From: Haberlea rhodopensis
Taxonomy: Eukaryota; Streptophyta; Magnoliopsida; Lamiales; Gesneriaceae
Assembly: GCA_907163345.1 (NCBI GenBank)
Contig: CAJQUN010000021.1
Span: forward strand, 310,001-374,000
DNA length: 64,000 bases
Direction: 5' to 3'
Shown here: piece after piece, positions 21,608-32,131 of the stretch
How the letters are laid out: every line of letters starts with the position of its first letter
Numbering within the stretch: position 1 is the stretch's first letter
Position numbers and translations under genes: made by a program
The notes under the pieces: generated by a model
What the model was told of the DNA's origin: nothing
Databases searched by the model: none
Seen by the model: only the letters and a program-made list of their open reading frames with translations

Positions 21608-23328
21608 GTGGTATCAGAGCCGTGTACAAGGCTCATATCGGATTTTATGTGGTTAAATAGTTTAATCATGTTAGAATTTATATTGCATGCTATTTAAAAC
21701 TGTATTTTCATATATGATATGGAAAAATCGATTTTGTGAAAATCATCGTATGATAATATATATGATATAATTGACGGATCGAAATATATGATAATTCGTG
21801 ATCAAAAACCGGAACATTGGCTCGTGTAGGCTCACGGCCGACGCCACCTAGGTGCTAGGGTTTCGAACCCTAGTCACCATGGCTCGGCCGCCGCATCAAA
21901 CAGGCTAGGGTTTTTGAACCCTAGTCAAATAAGCCTCTCGGCCGCCGCTTAAGGGCTAGGGTTCGGACCCTGGCTCGAGCATGGGTCAAGCCGTCGCACT
22001 ATCTAGGGTTTTGAACTCTATTGGCTCGATAAAGTATTGAGAAGGTGCAAGATGGCTCGATAGAATCGACATGGTGCAAGGCGGCTAGGGTTTGGAACCC
22101 TAGCAGCGCCGCACCCAAGCCGCCGCATGGACCATGGCTCGGCCATGGGCTAGGGTTTCGAACCCTAGGCCCACTATTGGTCCAGCCGTGAGTTTTGGTT
22201 CGAACCATGGTGGTTCGTGTTTTAGTCGCTTTAGTTCGTGGCATGTGATGTCCCGAGCGTAAGATAATTTTTCAAAAATTATATTACAGTTTTAATTAGA
22301 ATTAAATTTAAAATGTTTAGAATTTAATTAATTAAATGTTAATGCATGCTTTATGTGTTGTTTGAGCATGGTGCGTGGTTATAGCCCTTTGACCTATTAG
22401 ATAGGATTTGTGAATGATTGTAATTTATAATACGACCTGCGAGTCGTGCCTTTCTCTATTTCATTCTAAATGTAATCCCTCCCCTATGTTCCCCTCGAAT
22501 GTGAATCGAGGAATTCTATATCTTGTAAAATAGTGTAGTTTATTTTATTGATGGTGATCAATGAAGATGGAGCATCGTGCCGGGATGAGGAGGCCATTCA
22601 CAAATTGGAGCCAAAGGAAGGTGCTTATGAAGTTACCTTAGGTTGACTCATAGGAGTTTCTCATTGGCTTGAGAAACTCATTAGTAGGGGCTATAACCAT
22701 GTCACGTTTTAATTATGTATGTTGATGCATGATTTATCTTATGTTTTAGTTTGATAATAGTATTACACATATATGTAGATATGTATACAACTATATGTAG
22801 TGGACATATTTTAAATTATCAAATTAATCATGAGATCAATAAATCCCTCTAAAATATTAAGTTTTAGATGCCTTCCAAATAAAAGTACTCGTCAATAACT
22901 TCGATTGTACATGTGTGGGTTTGCCAAAGCAAAGCACCGTGGCAATCTTAGTAAGGCGCGAAAGGATAAAAGTGATATCCGTCATACTTTAATTGGGTAC
23001 GACTTAACTAGGTTATCTCAATAGGATTGGGAACCTAGAGGCATGGGTTGGATTATAATTCATTTGATGAATTGAACAAAGTGTTGTTCGTCCAACTATC
23101 CAAGAATTATATGTGATGTAATTGACAAAGTGTTGTCTACCTAAATAACCGAGTCTTGGGCGATTAGCCAAAGCTAACTCAAGATTAAGTGAAATATGGA
23201 TCTTGGCCCACTAAAGTTTCGAGGGTTGATATTTTTCAAATAAAATAGTGGGAGTATCATTTAATATAAGACCATGTTAAATGATTTAAATCATAAACTT
23301 ATTTTGCATATTTATATTGTAGATATCC
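21608..23328 (+). other. Long untranslated leader of the copia element
   Basis: It begins with the primer binding site TGGTATCAGAGC (21609-21620, complementary to the 3' end of initiator tRNA-Met). The 1.7-kb stretch before gag has no long frame. A GC-rich block (21830-22240) carries repeated small palindromes, unlike the AT-rich rest; it may be captured host DNA or an RNA structural element. Confidence 0.7.
21855..22168 (+). repeat. Six short hairpins CTAGGGTT...AACCCTAG in the copia leader
   Basis: Copies start at 21855, 21905, 21956, 22003, 22085 and 22150. The best are CTAGGGTTTCGAACCCTAG, with 8-bp arms and a 3-4 base centre; the third and fourth are degenerate. The arms contain AACCCTA, the core of plant telo-box motifs. 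Stretches of GCCGCCGC lie between several of them. Confidence 0.85.
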
Positions 23329-24402
23329 ATGGCAACTAACAACGTTACTAGCACTTTATCACTGCGATCGGTCCTTGAGAAGGACAAATTAAATGGGACA
23401 AATTTCCTAGACTGGCATAGGAACTTGAGGATAGTCCTCAAACAAGAAAAGAAACAATATGTTCTAGAGGAACCCTTGCTCGCTGAGGAACCTCCCCTAA
23501 CAGCTACAAGAGCTGAAAAAGATGCTTACAAGAAGCATCAGAGTGACGCACTTGATGTTGGGTGCCTCATGCTTGCCACTATGAACTCTGAGCTTCAGAA
23601 GCAACATGAGGAAATGGAGGCGTTCGATATGATCGAACACTTAAAGCAGTTGTACCAACAGCAAGCTAGACAAGAGAGGTATGACGTCTCTAAAGCGTTA
23701 TTCCAGTGTAGGATGGTAGAGGGAAGCTTAGTTGGAACTCATGTGCTCAAGATGATTGGGTACATTGAGAATCTGGACAAGCTAGGTTTTCCATTGGACC
23801 AAGAGTTGGCCACCGATGTGATCTTGCAATCGTTGCCGGAGAGCTTCAGTCAATTTGTAGTAAATTACAATATGACTGATATGGAAAAGACTCTGCCCCA
23901 GTTGCTTGGTATGTTGAGAACATATGAAGCAAACACTAAGAAGACTAAGGCCACAAATGTCCTTATTGTGAATAAAGGCAAAGGAAGGGCCAAAGCTAAA
24001 GGCAACAAGAAAGCAAAGAAAGTCTTTGCTAAATCTAAGCCAAAGTCTTCTGCACTGAAGCCAAAGGGAGGGATAGCAAAAGAAGGGAACTGTTTCCATT
24101 GCGGTGAGACCGGTCATTGGAAAAGAAACTGCAAAGTATATCTGGAGGATCTAAAGAAAGGAAGTGTGACTTCCGCTTCAGGTATTTTTGTTATAGAAGT
24201 CAATTTATCTACTTCTTCATCATGGGTATTAGATACTGGATGTGGATCTCACATTTGTGTAAATGTGCAGGATCTCAAATGGAGTAGGACATTGGCGAAA
24301 GGTGAAGTTGATCTCCGAGTTGGAAATGGAGCAAGAGTTGCTGCATTAGCTATAGGAGATTATCATTTAGCTTTACCTTCTGGTTTATCGTTGATTTTAT
24401 AA
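23329..24402 (+). CDS. Copia gag and start of protease
   Basis: A 357-residue frame from ATG 23329, preceded by a noncoding leader. Residues ~1-210 are a copia-type gag (UBN2-like region). They are followed by a Lys-rich linker and a zinc knuckle CFHCGETGHWKRNC (about residues 255-268) that binds the RNA. The aspartic protease active site DTGCGSHIC follows (about residue 302). The frame stops at TAA 24400-24402 in the middle of the protease. The same frame continues on the other side, so this is a nonsense codon within one polyprotein rather than a natural gag end. Confidence 0.88.
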   Translation: MATNNVTSTLSLRSVLEKDKLNGTNFLDWHRNLRIVLKQEKKQYVLEEPLLAEEPPLTATRAEKDAYKKHQSDALDVGCLMLATMNSELQKQHEEMEAFDMIEHLKQLYQQQARQERYDVSKALFQCRMVEGSLVGTHVLKMIGYIENLDKLGFPLDQELATDVILQSLPESFSQFVVNYNMTDMEKTLPQLLGMLRTYEANTKKTKATNVLIVNKGKGRAKAKGNKKAKKVFAKSKPKSSALKPKGGIAKEGNCFHCGETGHWKRNCKVYLEDLKKGSVTSASGIFVIEVNLSTSSSWVLDTGCGSHICVNVQDLKWSRTLAKGEVDLRVGNGARVAALAIGDYHLALPSGLSLIL

Positions 24403-27291
24403 GACTGTTATTTTGTGCCTTCAATTACTAAAAACATTATTTCTATTTCTTGTTTAGACAAGTATGGTTTTTCATTTATAATAAAGGACAATTGTTGTTC
24501 TATTTATTTAAATGATATGTTTTATACTAGTGCACAAATGGTGAATGGTCTTTATGTATTAAATCTTGATATGCCTATCTATAACATAAATACTAAAAGG
24601 ATTAAAAATAATGATTGTAATCCGACTTATCTCTGGCACTGTCACTTGGGCCACATAAACGAGAACCGCATATCTAAACTTCATAAGGATGGAGTATTAG
24701 ATTCATTTGATTTTGAATCATATGAAACATGCGAATCTTGTTTAATGGGCAAGATGACTAAAGCCCCTTTCAAGGGAAATGTTGAAAGGGCAAATGTTTT
24801 ATTGGGACTAATACATAGTGATGTATGTGGACCAATAAGTACACAAGCTAGAGGTGGTTTTCAATACTTCGTTACATTTACTGATGACCTCAGTAGATAT
24901 GGGTATGTGTACCTAATGAAACATAAGCATGAAACCTTTGAAAAGTTCAAAGATTTCAAGAATGAAGTACAAAACCAACTTGGCAAAAGTATCAAAATCC
25001 TTCGATCAGATCGAGGAGGAGAATACTTAAGCCAAGAGTTTCATGACTATCTAAAGGAGTGTGGGATAGTCCCACAACTCACTCCTCCGTATACTCCACA
25101 ATGGAATGGTGTATCCGAGAGGAGAAATCGAACCTTGTTAGACATGGTTAGATCAATGATGAGTCATGCAGATCTTCCGATATCATTTTGGGGACACGCT
25201 CTAGAAACAGCAATTTTCTTACTGAACCGTGTTCCATCTAAATCAGTGGAAAAGACACCATATGAGATATGGACTGGGAAGCGTCCTAGTATGTCTTTTA
25301 TGAAGATTTGGGGTTGTGAGGCTTTCGTTAGACGTCACGCCACTAACAAACTTGGACCCAAATCTGATAAGTGTTTATTTGTGGGGTATCCTAAGGAAAC
25401 GAAAGGATACTATTTCTATTATCCCACCGAGAACAAAGTAGTTGTTGCTCGGACTGGTGTATTTCTTGAAAGAGAATTTATTTCTAGAAAAACCAGTGGG
25501 AGAAAAATAGAACTTAGTGAAGTTCAACCACAAGAAAACACTGAACCTGAAATTGAGATGGAAACAGAGCAGGCACCACAAGCTGTTGTGGAAGAAGCAC
25601 CTGCTCAAGAGACACAAGCCCAGCGTAGGTCTGTAAGAGAACACCGGGAGCCACAGAGATATGGATTTCTTGTGACTCAACAAGGTGACTTACTACTTAT
25701 TGATGAGGATGAGACGTCATCTTATCAACAAGCTATTATGGGCAATGATTCTGAGAAATGGCAAGAGGCCATGAAATCTGAGATGGAATCCATGTATGCA
25801 AACCAAGTATGGACTTTGGTTGATCCACCTGAAGGGGTACGACCCATAGGGTGCAAATGGATTTTCAAGAAAAAGACCGATATGGATGGTAATGTACAAA
25901 CCTATAAAGGTCGGCTGGTTGCAAAAGGATTCAAACAAATTCATGGTATTGACTATGATGAAACCTTTTCGCCAGTGGCCATGGTTAAATCCATAAGGAT
26001 CTTACTTGCAATAGCTGCATTTCATGATTATGAAATCTGGCAGATGGATGTCAAAACAGCTTTCCTTAATGGAAATCTGCTCGAGGATGTGTACATGACA
26101 CAGCCCGAGGGTTTTGTCGATCCAAAGGATGCTGGAAAGATATGCAAGCTACAACGATCCATTTATGGATTGAAGCAAGCTTCTCGGAATTGGAATCTTC
26201 GTTTTGATGATGCAATCAAAGAGTTTGGTTTTATCAAAAATGAAGATGAACCTTGTGTCTACAAGAAGGTCAGTGGGAGCGTAATCATTTTCCTAGTGTT
26301 GTATGTAGATGACATACTTCTTATTGGAAATGATATCCCTGCCTTGCAATCTGTAAAGATTTGGCTAGGGAATTGCTTTTCGATGAAAGACTTAGGAGAA
26401 GCCACCTATGTGTTAGGAATCAAGATCTATAGAGATAGATCGAGAAGGCTTCTTGGTCTAAGTCAAAGTACATACATAGACAAGGTGCTTAAAAGGTTTA
26501 GCATGCAAGAATCCAAGAAAGGATTCGTGCCTATGACACATGGTATTTATCTCTCGAAGGAACAGTGTCCTTCAACACCAGATGAGAGACAACGCATGAG
26601 TATGATTCCATACGCATCAGCTATTGGATCTATCATGTATGCCATGATATGTACTCGTCCCGATGTATCGTATGCTTTGAGCATGACGAGCAGATATCAA
26701 GTTGATCCAGGTGAAGGTCACTGGATTGCTGTCAAGAATATCCTAAAGTACTTGAGAAGGACTAAGGATACATTCTTGATTTATGGAGGTGAGGAAGAGC
26801 TCAATGTAATGGGTTACACTGATGCAAGCTTCCAAACCGACAAAGATGATTTTCGATCGCAATCTGGATATGTGTATTGCCTGAATGGAGGTGCTGTGAG
26901 CTGGAAGAGTTCAAAGCAAGAAACAGTAGCCGATTCTACAACGGAAGCTGAGTATATTGCTGCCTCGGATGCAGCAAAGGAAGCTGTTTGGATGAGGAAG
27001 TTCATTTCTGAACTTGGAGTGGTGCCTAGCATTAAAGATCCGATAGAACTCTATTGTGACAACAATGGAGCGATCGCATTGGCTAAGGAACCAAGATCTC
27101 ACCAAAGATCCAAGCACATACTTAGGCGTTTCCATTTCATTCGAGAAATCGTTGAAAGGGGAGATGTTAAAATATGCAAAGTACCAACAGATGATAATGT
27201 ATCTGACCCATTGACGAAGCCACTGTCACAGCAGAAGCATGATCGTCATACTAGATCTCTAGGCATTAGGTATATGTCTGAGTGGTCTTAG
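24403..27291 (+). CDS. Copia pol: rest of protease, integrase, reverse transcriptase, RNase H
   Basis: Open for 963 codons in the same frame as gag, after the TAA. In order: the end of the protease (DCYFVPSITKNIISISCL), the integrase zinc region (HCHLGHIN...CESCLMGK), the integrase core (HSDVCGP, FVTFTDD, DRGGEY), the RT palm (QMDVKTAFLNG, then YVDD encoded from 26302), and RNase H (GYTDASFQTD, TEAEYIA, LYCDNNGA). All catalytic residues I can see are kept. It makes cDNA from the element's RNA and inserts it in the genome. Expression from this copy would need readthrough of the upstream stop. It ends at 27291, just before the purine-rich tract and right LTR. Confidence 0.93.
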   Translation, partial: DCYFVPSITKNIISISCLDKYGFSFIIKDNCCSIYLNDMFYTSAQMVNGLYVLNLDMPIYNINTKRIKNNDCNPTYLWHCHLGHINENRISKLHKDGVLDSFDFESYETCESCLMGKMTKAPFKGNVERANVLLGLIHSDVCGPISTQARGGFQYFVTFTDDLSRYGYVYLMKHKHETFEKFKDFKNEVQNQLGKSIKILRSDRGGEYLSQEFHDYLKECGIVPQLTPPYTPQWNGVSERRNRTLLDMVRSMMSHADLPISFWGHALETAIFLLNRVPSKSVEKTPYEIWTGKRPSMSFMKIWGCEAFVRRHATNKLGPKSDKCLFVGYPKETKGYYFYYPTENKVVVARTGVFLEREFISRKTSGRKIELSEVQPQENTEPEIEMETEQAPQAVVEEAPAQETQAQRRSVREHREPQRYGFLVTQQGDLLLIDEDETSSYQQAIMGNDSEKWQEAMKSEMESMYANQVWTLVDPPEGVRPIGCKWIFKKKTDMDGNVQTYKGRLVAKGFKQIHGIDYDETFSPVAMVKSIRILLAIAAFHDYEIWQMDVKTAFLNGNLLEDVYMTQPEGFVDPKDAGKICKLQRSIYGLKQASRNWNLRFDDAIKEFGFIKNEDEPCVYKKVSGSVIIFLVLYVDDILLIGNDIPALQSVKIWLGNCFSMKDLGEATYVLGIKIYRDRSRRLLGLSQSTYIDKVLKRFSMQESKKGFVPMTHGIYLSKEQCPSTPDERQRMSMIPYASAIGSIMYAMICTRPDVSYALSMTSRYQVDPGEGHWIAVKNILKYLRRTKDTFLIYGGEEELNVMGYTDASFQTDKDDFRSQSGYVYCLNGGAVSWKSSKQETVADSTTEAEYIAASDAAKEAVWMRKFISELGVVPSIKDPIELYCDNNGAIALAKEPRSHQRSKHILRRFHFIREIVERGDVKICKVPTDDNVSDPLTKPLSQQKHDRHTRSLGIRYMSEWS

Positions 27292-27306
27292 TGCAAGTGG
27301 GAGATT

Positions 27307-28800
27307 TGTTGGGATATGCCCTAAGACAAGTCATTAGATGATTGTTTAAGACATACAATGTTTATGGATTTATGAATGGCAATTCATTATTATATATTAT
27401 TCTTTTAACTGTGCATTGTGAATTAATATATATGTTAATGTCCTTAGAATAATATTGTATTATTCTTAAAGATGTCCCTAGTCAAGTATTATCATGAATA
27501 GGGATAATGATAACACGTAGAGACTAGTATATGTTGATCGATGAATTTTTCATTGATATGAGATATCAAATCAACATATGGGTACATGTTAGAGAACGAT
27601 GTACTGGACAGACCCACCATGAGAATGCAACATGGATAGTTATATGATCGTCATATGCAATTCTCATAGTGATAATAATGTATGTAATCCTTACGACTTG
27701 TGATCATCAGAGATCCCAACATAAGGAGTTATGTATCTTGATATCGTCAAACGTTACCCGTAACAGGGTATACTATAAAGGCGACTATTGGATACACTAC
27801 GAATTATGTAGAGGGATGTTGACTGATCGAGATAGGATTTGTCCCTCCTATATAACAGGAGATGTGTTTGGCCCTTGATCAAGTGAGAACTAAAATGCAT
27901 GGCCATGCTCGAATGAGTCGATATGAGACATCGAGCTTATTCGTTTATTCTAGTTCTACTTGGGGATCAAGAAATAAAGATTGGATATATGAGTATGACT
28001 ATTCCATGACTCGTGTTCAATCTAAACACAAAGGACAAAGGGATTAAGTTACATGATTAATATTATCACAAGTTCTAAAGGTTATGTCGAGTCATTGACA
28101 TTCTCGTAATTTGGGTAGCATCGATGTGTTGCTAGATACCGCTCAATGCTTGCGACATAAAATGAGATTTTATGTCACTGCCAACATTACGAGATCCTAT
28201 CGGGTCGCACAAAAGATTAAATCGAGAAGGGAAATTAAATTCATGGGATGAATTAAATAATTAAGAGGAGTCTTAATTAATAATCATAAGGATTAATTAA
28301 ATCATGGGCTTAAGCCCATGAAGCTTTAAGAAAGCCTTTAATTAATTATATAAAAGTGATTACAAGGTGTTTAATTGTAAGATACAATTCATAACATAAA
28401 AACCTAGCACAAAAGAATCACTCTCGGCCGCTACCATCATCTTGAACTTTCGGCCACTTCATAGCCGAGTAGTTCTTGGTGAGTTTGTGCCAATTTGATT
28501 GTGAATCAAAGTGTGGTTTTTGGTTCCGGTTTAATATCTTGTCTAGCAACTTGATATTAAACTATCCCTTCACTCGATTTGATCGTGTGGATACCGTTGA
28601 GGCAAAACCAATCGAGTTTTGCTTAGTGACTCGGAGAAGGCGTAGGACGTGGTGCAGCTCCGTGGATTCGGCTTCAAACACGCTACAAGGGTAAGACACT
28701 TGTAATTCTCTAATCCGATATGAATCCCTATGTATAGATCGCTGGTTTGTAATCCCAAAATTTTATTCCGCTGCGCTGTATGCTCATGGGGTTACTTACA
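27307..28800 (+). repeat. 3' LTR of the copia element
   Basis: 1494 bp, TG..CA ends, preceded by the purine-rich AAGTGGGAGATT (27295-27306) that primes plus-strand synthesis. The GAATT target duplication follows at 28801. A minus-strand viral frame reads into it from 28801 to a stop at 28728, adding foreign residues. Confidence 0.95.
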
Positions 28801-29846
28801 GAATTCAGCAAGAAAGTTCCATTGGCTGAATTCTGAAAGAACTTGAATGTGTATTTGACTTTGTCCATTTCAGTTAGACAAACCCAAAGACCCCATGCTC
28901 GTCTGGTTGAAACTTCATCATCTGTGATAGTTCCCGCCAAAATTGGAATTCCTTCTGGTAGCGCCATTTTTATATTTTTCAGGGTGTTTCCATCTGGTCT
29001 TCTCAGCTTGATAAAATGAAAAGCTTCAATGAAGCCTTTCTTTGCTGGTTCTAGAGCAGCACTGAAAAAATACAACTCCAAGATATCACCTCTGGCCAAA
29101 TGTGGATTATTGGCCCAAGTCTCGTATACAGCTTCTCTGATCCATTTTGCTAATTTCGAAATTTCAGAGAAGGCTGGTGCCACAGTATAAACCGAAGCTA
29201 GAGCTCCGAAATTATACCATTCCTGAACATCATTTGGATGGCTGCCTGGTTTCATCCAAACTCTCGGATATTTTCCGGAGATATCAACTATTGATTTTTC
29301 TGGGTTGATACCTCGCCTGGTAATTAGTTTCTCCCAAGTGCGCTGGTAATCCTGCATAGGTGAAGAAACTAAATCGTCATTAGTTTGAACCTTAGACTTG
29401 CCAGTCATTGGCCTAAGATTCAACTCTCCCTCTTTTACCCCAGAGGTGCTGGGTTGACTTGAAGGTTCAGATTGTGATGACACCTGACCTTCAACATTCG
29501 CTTCAGCTTGTACATCCTCAAGGAATGCATCATCTGAAGCACTCGTGACAGGGGTACTTGAATCCCTTGCCTCCGGGTTAGATGAGCCCCGTTCTCTAAA
29601 CACTTCTTTTTGCACTGTTGAAGGTGCTGCCTGAAGTATAGGCCCTTTCAAGACTTCAAACAACCGTTTGTGGTCCCGAAAGCATGCTCGTATATGATCA
29701 GTAACAAGTTCCTGATCTGCTCGTTGAAGTCGTCCCGCGACCTCTGCATTGAGACAAAGAGTCCCAAAATCTCGTTCCAGGATCTCCAGGTTTTCCCTGA
29801 GATTCCTAACTCGCTTGAGGGTATCGCTAGCAATGTGTCCCTCCAT
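28801..29846 (-). pseudogene. 5' part of the viral transactivator-like ORF, interrupted by copia
   Basis: It starts at ATG 29846, overlapping the end of the RT ORF by 20 bases, and runs about 348 viral codons before meeting the copia LTR at 28800. The open frame then continues 24 codons into the LTR to 28728. The position after RT and a separate frame match the transactivator/inclusion-body protein of caulimovirids, which allows several viral ORFs to be translated from one RNA. Sequence similarity to that protein could not be judged by eye. The N-terminus is coiled-coil-like, then Ser/Pro-rich (about residues 100-150), then a globular region with several Trp. The remainder of the ORF is at 19814-20113. 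Confidence 0.65.
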
Positions 29847-31350
29847 CTCGTGTTAAGAAATCTGCAAGAATATTTTTATCAGATTTCACAATGACAATAT
29901 CATAATCATAATATTGGCATTCAGCTTGCCATCTTAAAAGTCTAGCCTTTTCTGGTTTTGATTCAATTTTATTTTTTAAAAAGGCTTTGACACTTGTATT
30001 ATCTATTTTCAAGATAAATTTCTTTGCAAGTAGGAAAAGTGGCCATTTCTTAAAAGCCTTTCGAACAGAAAAGAACTCCTTCTCGTTGATGTGCCATCTG
30101 ATAACTTCGTTGTTATCGAATAGCCCACTGCAATATCTGCATGGCACTTCTCCTTCAGGTGTAATTTTCATGAGAACTGCCGCCCACCAATGATCACTGG
30201 CATCTGTGTATAATACCAGTTCATCCTCGTCGTTTGGTATTGCAAGCTTTGGTAGTTGCCTGCAAACCTCCTTTAGCTGTTTGACAGCTTGTCTATGATC
30301 GTCATTCCACTCAAATTTAACATCCTTTTTGAGTAGCGGACTGAACACCTTCCTGTGGTTTGCCAGATTGTTGATAAACATCCCAGCGAAATTAACAACC
30401 CCTAAAAAACTCTGAAGTTGTTTTAAATCCTTGAAGTCATCCGGATATCCTTGTACTTTTTCAACAATATGATTTTGCAGGATGATTCCAGATTCATCGA
30501 TCTCAATTCCAAGGAACTCGATCTGTCTTGTAGCAATTACTGCTTTCTTTTCGGAAAGCACCAATCCTTCTTTGTAACAAACGTCTGAAAAGATTTCCAG
30601 ATGTTTAAGATGTTCTTTCATGTTTTTTGACGCTATGAGGATGTCGTCAATGTACACGAACATGAAGCTGAAGTAATCTTTGAAAAGATTATCCATCTTC
30701 CTCTGATATATCTGGGGAGCATTTGCTAATCCCATTGGCATGACATTCCAAATATAATGTCCTTGTGGTGTGGAGAATGCGGTGAACTTTCTACTTGCTT
30801 CCTCCATTTTAATCTGGTAGAACCCAGACTTGCAATCGAATTTAGAAAACACTTTGGCATTCTTGATACTATTTACCAAATGTTCTCTGCTTGGGATAAA
30901 ATATCCATCGAACTCCAAGATTTCGTTGATCCCTTTATAGTTGATCACCAATCTCGGCTTTCCTCGTTTAATTTCTCCATGATTTCTTACCAGAAATCCT
31001 GGGCTACTGTATGGAGAAATACCGGCTGAGATTAACTTAAGGTCAAGATGCTCCTTAAGTATGATCTGCATATCCTTCCGATCTTCCTGGTTCATGGGGA
31101 TCGGTCTGTACCTAACAAACTCATTTTCTTTTCCAGTTTTCACCTTCAAAGTAGCTCTGAGCTCATTTTTGTTCCACCATGCAAGTGGATCCTCGTTGTA
31201 GTTCCTACGAATCTTCCTTTTTACATCCTCTAGAGTGATTCTCTCTTCGAGGGTAGATTCAGGTTGTAGAACTTCTTCTCGTAAAGCATTTTTTAGTAGC
31301 AACAGAGTTTCTGGAGTTACTCTTTCCTCATCCTGCTCTCTGAAAGACAT
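29827..31350 (-). CDS. Viral reverse transcriptase / RNase H ORF
   Basis: A 507-codon open frame. The RT fingers and palm include KFDCKSGFYQIKM (about 170-182), MPMGLANAPQIYQR and YIDDIL (catalytic YIDD at 233-236). RNase H follows with YTDASD (381-386), a conserved Glu (NEKE, about 425) and Asp (KIDNTSV). The protein copies viral RNA into DNA and removes the RNA template. No stop interrupts these domains. The frame is also open for ~45 codons upstream of the ATG, overlapping the protease ORF, so protease and RT may once have been one frame. The last 20 bases overlap the next ORF. Confidence 0.88.
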   Translation of the reverse strand: MSFREQDEERVTPETLLLLKNALREEVLQPESTLEERITLEDVKRKIRRNYNEDPLAWWNKNELRATLKVKTGKENEFVRYRPIPMNQEDRKDMQIILKEHLDLKLISAGISPYSSPGFLVRNHGEIKRGKPRLVINYKGINEILEFDGYFIPSREHLVNSIKNAKVFSKFDCKSGFYQIKMEEASRKFTAFSTPQGHYIWNVMPMGLANAPQIYQRKMDNLFKDYFSFMFVYIDDILIASKNMKEHLKHLEIFSDVCYKEGLVLSEKKAVIATRQIEFLGIEIDESGIILQNHIVEKVQGYPDDFKDLKQLQSFLGVVNFAGMFINNLANHRKVFSPLLKKDVKFEWNDDHRQAVKQLKEVCRQLPKLAIPNDEDELVLYTDASDHWWAAVLMKITPEGEVPCRYCSGLFDNNEVIRWHINEKEFFSVRKAFKKWPLFLLAKKFILKIDNTSVKAFLKNKIESKPEKARLLRWQAECQYYDYDIVIVKSDKNILADFLTRDGGTHC

Positions 31351-31937
31351 GATATTAACCCTGTCAAAAGTTTGTGAATCCCTTTCACTAGGACCTTGTT
31401 GTCGGAACTGAAGAATTGCCCTCCAAATTTCCGCTGATCTTTCATCTTTTGGTGTCGAAGTTTTCCTTCATCACCACGCTTGTTGCGAAAACGAATAGGG
31501 AATTTTCTGTGAAACGCTTCCCGTAATCGTTGTACCATAATCTTATGATCACATAGAGTTGTGAAAATAAGTCTTCTCGTTTCATTCTCTTGAGTGAATG
31601 TCTTGAACGTCTGTAGGAAATTGTTTCCTAACAGCATATCTGCACCTGTATCATGGAAATATATAGGTGGAGTTTTGACTTTGTACCATGGGGTACCGCC
31701 TGCTCCGCCGAGAATTATTTCCGCGCCTTGGACTCCTTCATTAAGAATAATGATCCGTTTGGAAAAGTCTCTTCCGGCAATGGCTGGTAATTTCTCACCA
31801 ACGTCTTTGGGGAAGATTTCTCGCCTGGCAGTGCATATTCCAGCGCCTGAGTCAATGTAGGCTGCAAAATATTCTGCCCGGTACTTCTCATATATCATCC
31901 CAATGGAGATGTATATTGAGAATGGACTGGTGGTCAT
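31317..31937 (-). CDS. Viral aspartic protease ORF
   Basis: It starts at ATG 31937, which overlaps the stop of the preceding frame as ATGA (31934-31937), and runs 206 codons. It has the retropepsin-type active site YIDSGAGI and a downstream DTGADMLLGNNF. It would process the viral polyprotein. The last ~60 codons are basic and may be in a wrong frame: over 31317-31470 the RT frame is also open and reads more like a conserved linker. Either the virus used overlapping frames here or this copy has a small indel. Confidence 0.72.
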   Translation of the reverse strand: MTTSPFSIYISIGMIYEKYRAEYFAAYIDSGAGICTARREIFPKDVGEKLPAIAGRDFSKRIIILNEGVQGAEIILGGAGGTPWYKVKTPPIYFHDTGADMLLGNNFLQTFKTFTQENETRRLIFTTLCDHKIMVQRLREAFHRKFPIRFRNKRGDEGKLRHQKMKDQRKFGGQFFSSDNKVLVKGIHKLLTGLISCLSESRMRKE

Positions 31938-32131
31938 CGAATTCGGTATCTCTTTCCGTCGACCGTGAATTCCATTCCATCTTGCAATCTTTCCCAAGGT
32001 TTATGTTCCTCGAGAAATTCAATCCCTAGAATAAGCTGCTCGGGGATCCGTCCGGCAATTCCTTCAATCGTGAGATTAATTTCCCCAATGTGAAGGTTTC
32101 CTTGAAATTTGCCAACTGTAGGTTGTTGCAA
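31934..32131 (-). pseudogene. Frame-shifted tail of the movement-protein region
   Basis: A 65-codon frame (with GEINLTIEGIAGRIPEQL, then LILGIEFLEEHKPW) whose stop overlaps the protease start as ATGA. That is the junction expected if it is the natural end of the preceding viral ORF. The movement protein ORF instead ends at 32026 in another frame, so a 1-base change around 32130-32155 has probably broken the connection. The LILGIEFLEEHKPW motif resembles a protease-like fold. Confidence 0.6.

Larger units (their letters stand above)
20114..28800 (+). mobile_element. Ty1/copia LTR retrotransposon, young and nearly intact
   Basis: A complete element: two 1494-bp LTRs (TGTTGGGATA...TTACTTACA), flanking duplication GAATT (20109-20113 and 28801-28805), tRNA-Met primer site TGGTATCAGAGC (21609-21620), gag, protease, integrase, RT and RNase H in copia order, and a purine-rich tract before the right LTR. 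I count only three differences between the LTRs (20355/27548, 20835/28028 and the penultimate base), about 0.2 percent, so insertion was recent. It lies inside the last ORF of the endogenous virus, in the opposite orientation. One in-frame TAA (24400-24402) interrupts the polyprotein. The type resembles the TNT 1-94 annotation group; the lineage within copia was not settled. Confidence 0.95.

Noticed and set aside
28728..28800. C-terminal 24 residues of the interrupted viral frame
   Set aside because: Encoded by the copia LTR, not by the virus; an artefact of the insertion.
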